In this document: piece after piece, positions 1 through 5,249 of the stretch
Numbering within the stretch: the stretch's first letter is position 1
How the letters are laid out: every line of letters starts with the position of its first letter
Source of the DNA: an uncultured Collinsella sp.
Lineage (GTDB): Bacteria > Actinomycetota > Coriobacteriia > Coriobacteriales > Coriobacteriaceae
NCBI GenBank assembly: GCA_902496005.1
Contig: CABUZI010000069.1
Location: forward strand, 1-8,728
Direction: 5' to 3'
DNA: 8,728 nucleotides
Translations under genes and position numbers: made by a program
The notes under the pieces: generated by a model
What the model was told of the DNA's origin: nothing
Database searches by the model: none
What the model saw: only the letters and a program-made list of their open reading frames with translations

Positions 1-1207
1 GGCAGGCCTTCATGACGTGCTCGAACAGGCTGATCTTCTCGGCCTGGGCGGGGTGCACGTACAGAGAGGCGGTGTGGCCCGGGCCACCGGCGAGCACCAG
101 GTGCTCGGCCTTGTCGACGGCCTCCTGGAAGTCCTTGGCGTGGTACATGGCCAGGACCGGGGAGAGCTTCTCGTGGGAGAACTCCTCCTTGGCGGGGTCG
201 GTGGAGGTGACCTCAGCGATCAGGATCTTGGTCTTGGCGGGAACCTCGATGCCGGCGAGCTCGGCGATCTTGGCGGCAGCCATGCCGGGGATGCGGTGAT
301 CCAGGGCGCCGTTCTTGAACATGGCGGCACGCAGGGCCTCCATCTCGGCACCCTGCTTGACGAAGTAGCAGCCGCGCTTCTGGAACTCGGCCTTAACCTG
401 GTCATAGATGCTGTCGATGACGGTCACGGACTGCTCGGAAGCGCAGATCATGCCGTTATCGAAGGTCTTGGAGTGGATGATGGAGTTGACGGCGAGCAGC
501 ACGTCGGCGGTGTCGTCGATGACGACCGGGGTGTTACCGGCGCCAACGCCCAGGGCGGGCTTGCCCGAGGAGTAAGCGGCCTTGACCATGCCCGGGCCAC
601 CGGTGGCGAGGATGATGTCGACGTCGCGCATGACCATGTTGGTCAGCTCGATGGAGGGGACATCGACCCAGCCGATGATGCCCTCGGGGGCGCCGGCCTT
701 GACGGCGGCGTCAAGCACGAGCTTGGCGGCGGCGATGGTGCACTTGGCGGCTGCCGGGTGCGGGGAGATGATGATGGCGTTGCGGGTCTTCAGGCTGATC
801 AGCGTCTTGAAGATCGCGGTGGAGGTGGGGTTGGTCGTCGGGATGACGGCGCCCACGATGCCGATGGGCTCGGCGATCTTGGTGATGCCGTAAGCCTCGT
901 CGCGCTCCAGAACGCCACAGGTCTTGGTGTTCTTGTAAGCGTTGTAGATGTACTCTGCGGCGTAGTGGTTCTTGATGACCTTGTCCTCAAGAACGCCGCG
1001 GCCGGTCTCCTCGATGGCCATCTTTGCCAACGGGATACGAGCCTTGTTGGCGGCCATGGCGGCCTCATAGAAGATCTTGTCGACCTGCTCCTGCGTGTAC
1101 GTAGCAAAAAGCGCCTGGGCCTCTCGCATCTGAGCGAGCTTAGCCTCAAGCGCCTCTACGTTGTCCACAATTGCGGGAGTAGTGTTTTCCGGTGACTTTT
1201 TCACCAT
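1..1207 (-). CDS. adhE: Bifunctional aldehyde-alcohol dehydrogenase, N-terminal part (partial)
   Basis: AdhE reduces acetyl-CoA to acetaldehyde with its N-terminal CoA-acylating aldehyde dehydrogenase domain and then to ethanol with a C-terminal iron alcohol dehydrogenase domain, recycling NADH in fermentation. The minus strand is open for 402 codons from the ATG at 1207 to the window edge. Near the start it reads TQEQVDKIF, then AEPIGIVGAVIPTTNPTSTA, SLKTRNAIIISPHP, LATGGPGMVKAAYSSGKPA and VGAGNTPVVIDDTAD. The catalytic cysteine lies in SKTFDNGMICASEQS (about residue 255), followed by HEKLSPVLAMY and GGPGHTASLY. These closely follow the aldehyde dehydrogenase half of E. coli AdhE as I recall it. 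The start is fixed by AAGGAG eight bases upstream. Full AdhE is about 870 residues, so roughly half is missing. The alcohol dehydrogenase half is not visible, and a stand-alone acetaldehyde dehydrogenase cannot be strictly excluded. Confidence 0.93.
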   Translation of the reverse strand, partial: MVKKSPENTTPAIVDNVEALEAKLAQMREAQALFATYTQEQVDKIFYEAAMAANKARIPLAKMAIEETGRGVLEDKVIKNHYAAEYIYNAYKNTKTCGVLERDEAYGITKIAEPIGIVGAVIPTTNPTSTAIFKTLISLKTRNAIIISPHPAAAKCTIAAAKLVLDAAVKAGAPEGIIGWVDVPSIELTNMVMRDVDIILATGGPGMVKAAYSSGKPALGVGAGNTPVVIDDTADVLLAVNSIIHSKTFDNGMICASEQSVTVIDSIYDQVKAEFQKRGCYFVKQGAEMEALRAAMFKNGALDHRIPGMAAAKIAELAGIEVPAKTKILIAEVTSTDPAKEEFSHEKLSPVLAMYHAKDFQEAVDKAEHLVLAGGPGHTASLYVHPAQAEKISLFEHVMKAC

Positions 1208-1247
1208 TTGTGTCTCCTTGCGATCGGAGATTTACCCTACGCCTTGC

Positions 1248-1253
1248 ATGATA
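1248..1253 (-). promoter_or_regulatory. Candidate -10 box of the adhE promoter
   Basis: Read on the minus strand this is TATCAT, one base off the sigma-70 -10 consensus. It would give a leader of roughly 30-35 bases before the adhE ATG. No good -35 box lies 16-18 bases upstream, so an activator or a different promoter is possible. The box is exactly the loop of a small inverted repeat, CTTGC (1243-1247) and GCAAG (1254-1258), which could place a regulator over it. The call rests on motif reading only. Confidence 0.35.
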
Positions 1254-1300
1254 GCAAGAAATAATTCGGTGAACGGTAAGATTCCTGTAAAAGGCACACT

Positions 1301-1328
1301 AAAACGCTTCAATAAACTGAAACGTTTT
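1301..1328. repeat. Inverted repeat upstream of adhE, possible operator
   Basis: The arm AAAACGCTTCA (1301-1311) and the arm TGAAACGTTTT (1318-1328) are inverted copies matching at 10 of 11 positions, separated by six bases. The centre is about 107 bases upstream of the adhE start and about 65 bases upstream of the candidate -10 box. An A/T-flanked CG core in each arm is the usual look of a dimeric repressor or activator site. It does not fit the Rex consensus and fits the catabolite cre consensus only loosely. There is no T-run after it, so a terminator is unlikely. Confidence 0.4.
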
Positions 1329-1358
1329 AACTAAAACTATCTGCCTGCTGCATCGCCC

Positions 1359-1578
1359 CGCTCATTGGGTACAGACTCTCATGAGTATTTCAATGGGAAA
1401 ACGGGACATCTGTTTGATAATCGCTATTCGCGGGTCGCGGTTGAGTCGGACACACAGGCGGTGCAGCTACTCGATTACATCCATTTCAATCCCGTGTAAG
1501 GTGCGTCCGACTCGCTCGAGGCGTACCGTTAGTTACAAGGCATACCAGCTGGGCTATGATCCCTTTGACATCTGCAAA
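1359..1578 (+). pseudogene. Remnant of a REP-associated (IS200-like, Y1) tyrosine transposase
   Basis: REP-associated tyrosine transposases are single-copy HUH/Y1 enzymes related to IS200/IS605 TnpA. From 1359 one frame reads RSLGTDSHEYFNGKTGHLF, then DNRYSRVAVESD and QLLDYIHFNPV. These match the C-terminal family signature as I know it (a YFN..GHLFQ.RY block, then YIH.NPV). The frame then hits a TAA at 1497-1499. The next family block continues in frame as GASDSLEAYR to a second stop at 1530. The following SYKAYQLGYD (from 1531) is in another frame, where an intact gene would read YRWSSYKAY. The N-terminal half with the HUH motif and any start codon are missing. The fragment is therefore truncated, interrupted by a stop and frameshifted. 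The exact ends are uncertain. Confidence 0.7.
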
Positions 1579-1608
1579 CCCTCATATAAGTCTGTCCCCA
1601 ATGAGTGC

Positions 1609-1641
1609 AAAAAGGCGCCCTCCGTAGGGGAGGGCGCCTTT
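1609..1641 (-). terminator. Intrinsic terminator downstream of rpmB
   Basis: AAAGGCGCCCTCC (1611-1623) and GGAGGGCGCCTTT (1629-1641) form a perfect 13-bp stem with a five-base loop. On the minus strand the stem runs into five T residues (A run 1609-1613 on the plus strand). It lies about 70 bases beyond the rpmB stop and so ends that leftward transcript. Read rightward it has only three T residues, so it may be weakly bidirectional. Confidence 0.85.
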
Positions 1642-1709
1642 GGTAAGTTCTATATGAACGCGAGGTCTTTGACCCGGAGAGTCCGAGGTACTTGTTGGTA
1701 AGACCTTAT

Positions 1710-1898
1710 TTAGGAGCGCGCAACCTTGCCAGACTTGAGGCAGGTGGAGCAAACGTTCATCTTGCGACGGTGACCATCGACGACAACGTAGACGCGCTGG
1801 ATGTTGGGGCGGAACTTACGGTTGGTGACGCGGTGAGAGTGGCTGATGGAGCGACCGGCAACGGGGTGCTTACCGCAAACTTCGCAAACTTTGGACAT
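1710..1898 (-). CDS. rpmB: 50S ribosomal protein L28
   Basis: L28 is a small protein of the large ribosomal subunit. The 62-residue product starts MSKVCEVCGKHPVAGRSISH and continues with HRVTNRKFRPNIQ and NVCSTCLKSGKV, the usual L28 pattern at the usual length. Cysteines at about residues 5, 8, 50 and 53 form two CxxC pairs, so this is the zinc-binding (C+) form. The frame is open 16 codons further upstream, but the start at 1898 is chosen because AAGGAGGG lies six bases before it and family proteins begin MSKVC or similar. The gene stands alone, with its own promoter region on the right and a strong terminator on the left, and is divergent from the pyr operon. Confidence 0.97.
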   Translation of the reverse strand: MSKVCEVCGKHPVAGRSISHSHRVTNRKFRPNIQRVYVVVDGHRRKMNVCSTCLKSGKVARS

Positions 1899-1952
1899 AA
1901 CTGACCCTCCTTGGGCGACAAACGAACATGTCGCGTTAACAAACAAGCCTGA

Positions 1953-1958
1953 ACTATA
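1953..1958 (-). promoter_or_regulatory. Candidate -10 box of the rpmB promoter
   Basis: On the minus strand this reads TATAGT, one base off the -10 consensus, and would give a leader of about 48 bases before rpmB. No convincing -35 box is seen at 16-18 bases. The bases where a -35 should be are occupied by the CACAGA/TCTGTG inverted repeats starting at 1959. Confidence 0.45.
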
Positions 1959-1996
1959 GCACAGAAGCAGCTCTCTGTGCGTAATCTACACAGAGA
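1959..1996. repeat. Cluster of three CACAGA/TCTGTG half-sites at the rpmB promoter
   Basis: GCACAGA (1959-1965) is the exact inverse of TCTGTGC (1974-1980), with an 8-base spacer. TCTCTGTG (1972-1979) is the exact inverse of CACAGAGA (1989-1996), with a 9-base spacer. The middle copy is shared by both pairs. The cluster directly abuts the candidate -10 on the upstream side for rpmB, where an operator or activator site would sit. As RNA, either pair could also form a hairpin. Confidence 0.45.
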
Positions 1997-2166
1997 TATT
2001 CCTCTTTTGGCGATAGTGCTCACGCCACGGCCCTGGACGTAGATCCGATTTGCGTGCAACAGAGGGGATTATGCCAGCTCGTGCGTGCGTTTTCAAGCTT
2101 GTCCCACAAATATATATAGGTTTATGGAGCATTGGGCTCCGTTTACGGATTGCTCTGTATTTATGC
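1997..2166. other. Intergenic stretch between rpmB and pyr promoters, no gene seen
   Basis: I see no convincing reading frame, tRNA or known RNA here. It contains an A/T-rich patch with ATATATATAG (about 2109-2118) and a small hairpin with GGAGC (2126-2130) and GCTCC (2136-2140), a five-base loop and no T-run. The composition is clearly more A/T-rich than the flanking genes, as expected for a divergent regulatory region. The overlapping short frames use none of the codon preferences of the neighbouring genes. Confidence 0.5.
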
Positions 2167-2195
2167 TCGCAATTAAGCCCGAGGTTGGCTACACT
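2167..2195 (+). promoter_or_regulatory. Candidate pyr operon promoter
   Basis: TACACT (2190-2195) is a plausible -10 box, with TCGCAA (2167-2172) at a 17-base spacing as a poor -35 (three of six bases). Transcription would begin near 2202, giving a leader of about 150 bases that contains the attenuator. An alternative, TTGACC at 2201 as -35, has no acceptable -10 at the right distance. A small stem, ATCCCTT (2196-2202) with AAGGGGT (2211-2217), lies at the presumed start site. Confidence 0.35.
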
Positions 2196-2221
2196 ATCCC
2201 TTGACCATTAAAGGGGTACGA

Positions 2222-2276
2222 GATACCCACATGGAATTACATAGCTGCCCAAAGAGCAGCCTTTCCTGTGGGTGTC
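2222..2276 (+). promoter_or_regulatory. pyr leader hairpin, probable PyrR-responsive element
   Basis: GATACCCACA (2222-2231) pairs with TGTGGGTGTC (2267-2276) over ten pairs including one G-U. After a single bulged base, GGAA (2233-2236) pairs with TTCC (2263-2266). An asymmetric internal loop follows (seven bases on the 5' side, two on the 3' side). Above it GCTGC (2244-2248) pairs with GCAGC (2256-2260) around the loop CCAAAGA. This lower stem, 5'-heavy internal loop, upper stem and CC...GAG loop resembles the PyrR-binding hairpin of Bacillus pyr leaders (known loop core close to CCAGAGAG, here CCAAAGAG). Its position directly before pyrR supports the role. Bases 2270-2276 are shared with the next hairpin, so the two are partly exclusive. 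PyrR binding itself is inferred. Confidence 0.6.
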
Positions 2277-2338
2277 TGGTCCGCTTTAAGCGGTCGGGCA
2301 TCTATTTTTTTGACTGTGTCAGCAGTCAAGACATGTGA
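2231..2338 (+). CDS. Possible leader peptide ORF spanning the pyr attenuator
   Basis: An ATG at 2231 opens 35 codons, ending at a TGA 12 bases before the pyrR start. The product begins MELHSCPKSSLSCGC and reads Tyr-Phe-Phe exactly over the T-run of the terminator. Enterobacterial pyrBI uses a leader ORF of this type (pyrL) for UTP-sensitive attenuation by coupled translation. Against translation here, the only purine-rich stretch, AAGGGG at 2211-2216, is about 14 bases away, and the ATG is inside the lower stem of the hairpin. Chance openness over 108 bases is quite possible. Confidence 0.2.
   Translation: MELHSCPKSSLSCGCLVRFKRSGIYFFDCVSSQDM
2270..2311 (+). terminator. Intrinsic terminator (attenuator) in the pyr leader
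   Basis: CCGC (2281-2284) pairs with GCGG (2290-2293) around the loop TTTAA. Below one bulged T, GGGTGTCTGG (2270-2279 read 5' to 3') pairs with TCGGGCATCT (2294-2303) using several G-U pairs. A seven-T run (2305-2311) follows almost at once. A terminator about 40 bases before the pyrR start, with no gene ahead of it on this strand, makes sense only as an attenuator. Its 5' arm overlaps the 3' arm of the preceding hairpin. Confidence 0.75.
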
Positions 2339-2350
2339 GGAAGGAGATCG

Positions 2351-2935
2351 ATGGGCACGACTTCCCCCAAGGCGGTCATCATGGACGAGACCGCCGTCAA
2401 TCGAGCGATGACCCGCATCGCGCACGAGATTCTCGAGCGCAACGAGGGCTGTGAAGACCTCGCTCTGGTCGGCATCGTCACGCGCGGCGACCTTCTGGCA
2501 AAGAAGCTCGCCGAGGAGATCAAGGAGATCGAGGGCGTTGACGTTCCGCTCGGCAGCCTCGACATCAGCTTCTACCGCGATGACTACGCTACCAATTTCG
2601 CTCCCGCGATCCACGCCACCAACATTCCCTTCAGCGTCGATGGCAAACGCGTCGTTTTGGTGGACGACATCCTGTATACGGGCCGTACCATCCGCGCCGC
2701 TCTAGACGCCGTCATGGACCTGGGCCGTCCGAGCCGCATTGAGCTGGCAGTCCTCGTTGACCGCGGCCACCGCGAGCTCCCCATCTCGCCGGACTTTGTC
2801 GGCAAGAACGTTCCCTCGTCGCATGAGGAGAACGTGCACCTATATATGAAGGAAGTCGACGGCCACACCGCTGTCGAGATTAACGACGTCGCGCCGGGTT
2901 CCCACGTGGGCTCCGCGCCGCTGGGAGGTGAGTAG
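2351..2935 (+). CDS. pyrR: Bifunctional pyr operon regulator / uracil phosphoribosyltransferase
   Basis: PyrR binds pyr leader mRNA when UMP is abundant and often keeps weak uracil phosphoribosyltransferase activity. The 194-residue product has the family layout: KAVIMDETAVNRAMTRIAHE near the start, ALVGIVTRGDLLAKKLAEEI, the YRDD block (about residues 75-78), the PRPP-binding motif VVLVDDILYTGRT (about 101-113) and LAVLVDRGHRELPI. The family is usually about 180 residues. Here a tail of about a dozen residues, rich in Gly and Ser, extends beyond the usual end. The ATG is preceded by GAGGAAGGAG four bases away. It is the first gene of the operon, four bases ahead of pyrB, behind a leader with a terminator, which fits feedback control of the whole operon. 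Confidence 0.96.
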   Translation: MGTTSPKAVIMDETAVNRAMTRIAHEILERNEGCEDLALVGIVTRGDLLAKKLAEEIKEIEGVDVPLGSLDISFYRDDYATNFAPAIHATNIPFSVDGKRVVLVDDILYTGRTIRAALDAVMDLGRPSRIELAVLVDRGHRELPISPDFVGKNVPSSHEENVHLYMKEVDGHTAVEINDVAPGSHVGSAPLGGE

Positions 2936-2939
2936 TACC

Positions 2940-3884
2940 GTGGCGTTCAACCATAAGCACCTGATCGACATTACCGAGTACTCCGAAGAGGACATCAAGC
3001 TCATCCTCGAGACCGCCAAGGCGTTCTCCGAGGTCAACGAGCGTGCCATCAAGAAGGTCCCCACGCTCAAGGGCAAGACCATCGTCAACATGTTCAACGA
3101 GCCCTCGACGCGCACCCGCAGCTCCTTCGAGCTCGCCGAGAAGCGTCTTTCGGCCGACAGCCTCAACTTTGGCGGCTCCTCGACCTCCACGGTCAAGGGC
3201 GAGAGCCTCGTCGACACCGTCGAGACCCTCAACGCCTACAAGATCGACTGCATCGTCGTGCGCGATAAGCACGCCGGTGCTCCCTACATCGTCACGCAGA
3301 ACTCGCCCGCGAGCGTCATCTGCGCCGGTGACGGCAAGCACAACCATCCCACGCAGGCCCTTCTCGACCTGTACACCATCTGGGAGCACAAGGGTGACTT
3401 CCACGGTCTGAAGGTCGCCGTCGTCGGCGATATCGCGCACTCCCGCGTCTGCGGCTCGCTGATCCCCGCCCTTAAGATCATGGGCTGCGAGACCTACGCC
3501 GTCGCCCCCGGCACGCTGCTGCCGCCGGCGCCCGAGGTCCTGGGCTGCGACCACGTGACGAGCGACCTCGATTCCGTCCTGCCCGAGCTGGACGTCGTCT
3601 ACATGCTGCGCGTGCAGCAGGAGCGTCTCGAGGGTGCCCCGTTCCCGACCATTCGTGAGTACCACAAGCTCTTCGGTCTGACCAAGGACCGCGAGAAGCT
3701 CATGAAGCCCGACGCGATCATCTGCCACCCGGGCCCCATCAACCGCGGCGTCGAGTTCGATTCCTATATGGCCGACCACCCGCAACGCTCCGTCATCCTG
3801 GAGCAGGTCTACGCCGGTATCTGCGTGCGTATGGCTATCCTGTATCTGCTGCTTGGAGGTGCCGATAATGGCCTTGCTTCTTAA
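2940..3884 (+). CDS. pyrB: Aspartate carbamoyltransferase, catalytic subunit
   Basis: This enzyme joins carbamoyl phosphate and aspartate to give N-carbamoylaspartate, step 2 of UMP synthesis, in the cytoplasm as a trimer. The 314-residue product has the carbamoyl phosphate loop FNEPSTRTRSSFELA (about residues 52-66), the 80s loop GGSSTSTVKGES with Lys86, GDGKHNHPTQALLDLYTI (His136), RVQQER (224-229) and HPGPINRGVE (263-272). I start at GTG 2940 because GGAGG (2924-2928) lies 11 bases upstream. The in-frame GTG at 2928 overlaps that ribosome site and has no room for one of its own. No regulatory subunit (pyrI) follows, so allosteric control of the E. coli type is not expected. The last 17 bases overlap the start of pyrC. 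Confidence 0.96.
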   Translation: MAFNHKHLIDITEYSEEDIKLILETAKAFSEVNERAIKKVPTLKGKTIVNMFNEPSTRTRSSFELAEKRLSADSLNFGGSSTSTVKGESLVDTVETLNAYKIDCIVVRDKHAGAPYIVTQNSPASVICAGDGKHNHPTQALLDLYTIWEHKGDFHGLKVAVVGDIAHSRVCGSLIPALKIMGCETYAVAPGTLLPPAPEVLGCDHVTSDLDSVLPELDVVYMLRVQQERLEGAPFPTIREYHKLFGLTKDREKLMKPDAIICHPGPINRGVEFDSYMADHPQRSVILEQVYAGICVRMAILYLLLGGADNGLAS

Positions 3885-5157
3885 GAATGCCCACGTCGTC
3901 GACCCGTCCGTCGAGCTTGACGGTGTCGTTGACGTCCTGATTGACGGCGACAAGATCGCCGAGGTCGGCGAGAATCTCGCCGTCGAGGGAGCCGAGGTCC
4001 GCGACCTTTCCGGCAAGCACCTCGTCCCTGGCCTGGTGGATATGCACGTTCACCTTCGCGAGCCCGGCTACGAGGTCAAAGAGGACATCGAGAGCGGCAC
4101 CCGCGCAGCTGCCAAGGGCGGCTTTACCGGCGTGTGCGCCATGCCCAACACCGATCCCGTCACCGATAACGGCACCGTCGTGGAGTTCGTCAAGTCCCGC
4201 GCTGCCGAGGTCGGTCACTGCCGCGTCTATCCGTCGGGTGCCATGACCCGCGGTCTTAAGGGCGAGGCCATGTCCGAGATGGGCGATATGGTCGCCCACG
4301 GCGCCGTCGCCTTCACCGACGACGGTCGCGGCGTGCAGGGCGCGGGTATGCTCCGTCGTTGCATGGACTACGGCAAGATGTTCGGCAAGGTCTTTATGAG
4401 CCACTGCCAGGACGAGGACCTGGTCGGCCATGGCCAGATCAACGAGGGCAAGGTCTCGACCCGTCTGGCTCTCGAGGGCTGGCCGGCTGCCGGCGAGGAG
4501 CTCCAGATCGCTCGCGACATCGAGATCGCCAAGCTGACCGGTGCCAAGCTGCACATCCAGCACATCTCCACCGCCCATGGCCTGGAGATCGTGCGTGCCG
4601 GTAAGGCCGCTGGCGTTCAGGTTACCTGCGAGGCCACCCCGCACCACATGTTCCTGACCGAGAACGACCTGGACGAGACCTACAACACCTCGCTCAAGGT
4701 CAATCCGCCGCTGCGTACCGAGGAGGATGCCGAGGCCATCCGTCAGGGCGTCATCGACGGCACCGTCGACGTTATCGTCACCGATCACGCTCCTCACACC
4801 CCGTGGGAGAAGGCCCGTGAGTTCGAGCTTGCGCCCTTTGGTATGATCGGCCTCGAGACCTCGCTGTCGCTCGTACTCACCGAGCTGGTCAACACGGGCA
4901 AGATGAGCATGGGCCGCATGGTCGAGCTCATGGCCATCAAGCCGCGCGAGATCCTGGGTCTCGACCAGGTTCAGGTCAAGGCGGGCTCCGTTGCCGACCT
5001 GACCGTGTTCGACGCGTCCGCCACCTGGACGGTTGGCGAGGACGGTTACGAGTCGCGCGCCGAGAACTCCGGTTTTGCCGGCCGCACGCTCACCGGTCGT
5101 GCCACCGATGTGTTTGTCGGCGGTAAGCAGACGCTTGCCGACGGCTGCATCTGCTAG
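3868..5157 (+). CDS. pyrC: Dihydroorotase, type I
   Basis: Dihydroorotase cyclises carbamoylaspartate to dihydroorotate, step 3 of UMP synthesis. The 429-residue length and motifs fit the class I amidohydrolase fold. They are DMHVHLREPG (metal ligands His60 and His62), PNTDPVTDN, FTDDGRGVQ (Asp152), SHCQDEDL (His179), HIQHIST (His232) and VTDHAPHT (Asp306), matching the Zn ligand set known from Bacillus PyrC. No key residue is missing. The ATG at 3868 has GGAGGT seven bases upstream. An in-frame TTG at 3853 precedes that site and is rejected. The start lies inside pyrB (17-base overlap), suggesting translational coupling. The C-terminal SGFAGRTLTGRATDVFVGGK is typical of the family end. Confidence 0.96.
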   Translation: MALLLKNAHVVDPSVELDGVVDVLIDGDKIAEVGENLAVEGAEVRDLSGKHLVPGLVDMHVHLREPGYEVKEDIESGTRAAAKGGFTGVCAMPNTDPVTDNGTVVEFVKSRAAEVGHCRVYPSGAMTRGLKGEAMSEMGDMVAHGAVAFTDDGRGVQGAGMLRRCMDYGKMFGKVFMSHCQDEDLVGHGQINEGKVSTRLALEGWPAAGEELQIARDIEIAKLTGAKLHIQHISTAHGLEIVRAGKAAGVQVTCEATPHHMFLTENDLDETYNTSLKVNPPLRTEEDAEAIRQGVIDGTVDVIVTDHAPHTPWEKAREFELAPFGMIGLETSLSLVLTELVNTGKMSMGRMVELMAIKPREILGLDQVQVKAGSVADLTVFDASATWTVGEDGYESRAENSGFAGRTLTGRATDVFVGGKQTLADGCIC

Positions 5158-5177
5158 CATAGCCTTATCGCTTTTGT

Positions 5178-5205
5178 GCGCGGCGCCCTTGCGGTGCCGC
5201 GCTTT
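5178..5205 (+). terminator. GC-rich hairpin between pyrC and pyrK
   Basis: GCGCGGCGCC (5178-5187) pairs with GGTGCCGCGC (5193-5202) over ten pairs including one G-U, with a five-base loop. TTTCTATT follows, a short broken T-run. It begins 21 bases after the pyrC stop, inside what otherwise looks like one operon. It could be a partial terminator setting pyrK-pyrD-pyrF output below pyrRBC, or a 3'-end stabiliser from processing. Confidence 0.55.
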
Positions 5206-5218
5206 CTATTAGTTTGGA

Positions 5219-5234
5219 CCATGCAACCGCATGG
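5219..5234 (+). other. Small hairpin just upstream of the pyrK ribosome site
   Basis: CCATGC (5219-5224) and GCATGG (5229-5234) form a perfect 6-bp stem around the tetraloop AACC. It ends six bases before the GGAG that serves pyrK. Short stems at this place can affect translation initiation or mRNA processing. A chance occurrence is also possible. Confidence 0.35.
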
Positions 5235-5249
5235 GGGATTGGAGCGTCT

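Noticed and set aside
17..1195. A 392-codon open frame on the plus strand opposite adhE
   Set aside because: It is the complement of a clear AdhE coding frame; its product is Gly/Asp/Val-rich with no recognisable domain, an effect of GC-biased codon use.
1301..1328. The adhE upstream repeat as a Rex or cre site
   Set aside because: Rex sites are TTGTGA or TTGTTAA-type palindromes, not seen here; the right arm matches cre only when shifted by one base, so the regulator is left unnamed.
1381..1701. A 106-codon plus-strand ORF between adhE and rpmB
   Set aside because: It reads the transposase remnant partly out of frame and runs through the rpmB terminator; only its SYKAYQLG part matches anything, as a piece of the pseudogene.
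1899..2350. tRNA, CRISPR or other known RNA gene in the divergent intergenic region
   Set aside because: No cloverleaf with a T-loop motif, no regularly spaced direct repeats; only the pyr leader structures can be supported.
2237..2614. A 125-codon minus-strand ORF crossing the pyr leader and pyrR start
   Set aside because: It overlaps the attenuator and the well-supported pyrR frame and has no recognisable content.
2928..2939. Upstream GTG start for pyrB at 2928
   Set aside because: It coincides with the GGAGG ribosome site that serves GTG 2940 and overlaps the pyrR end; it has no upstream ribosome site with usable spacing.
2880..5160. Long minus-strand frames opposite pyrB and pyrC (2880-4016 and 3835-5160)
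   Set aside because: They are antisense shadows of strongly recognised enzymes, low-complexity in Asp, Gly, Leu and Val, with no family motifs.
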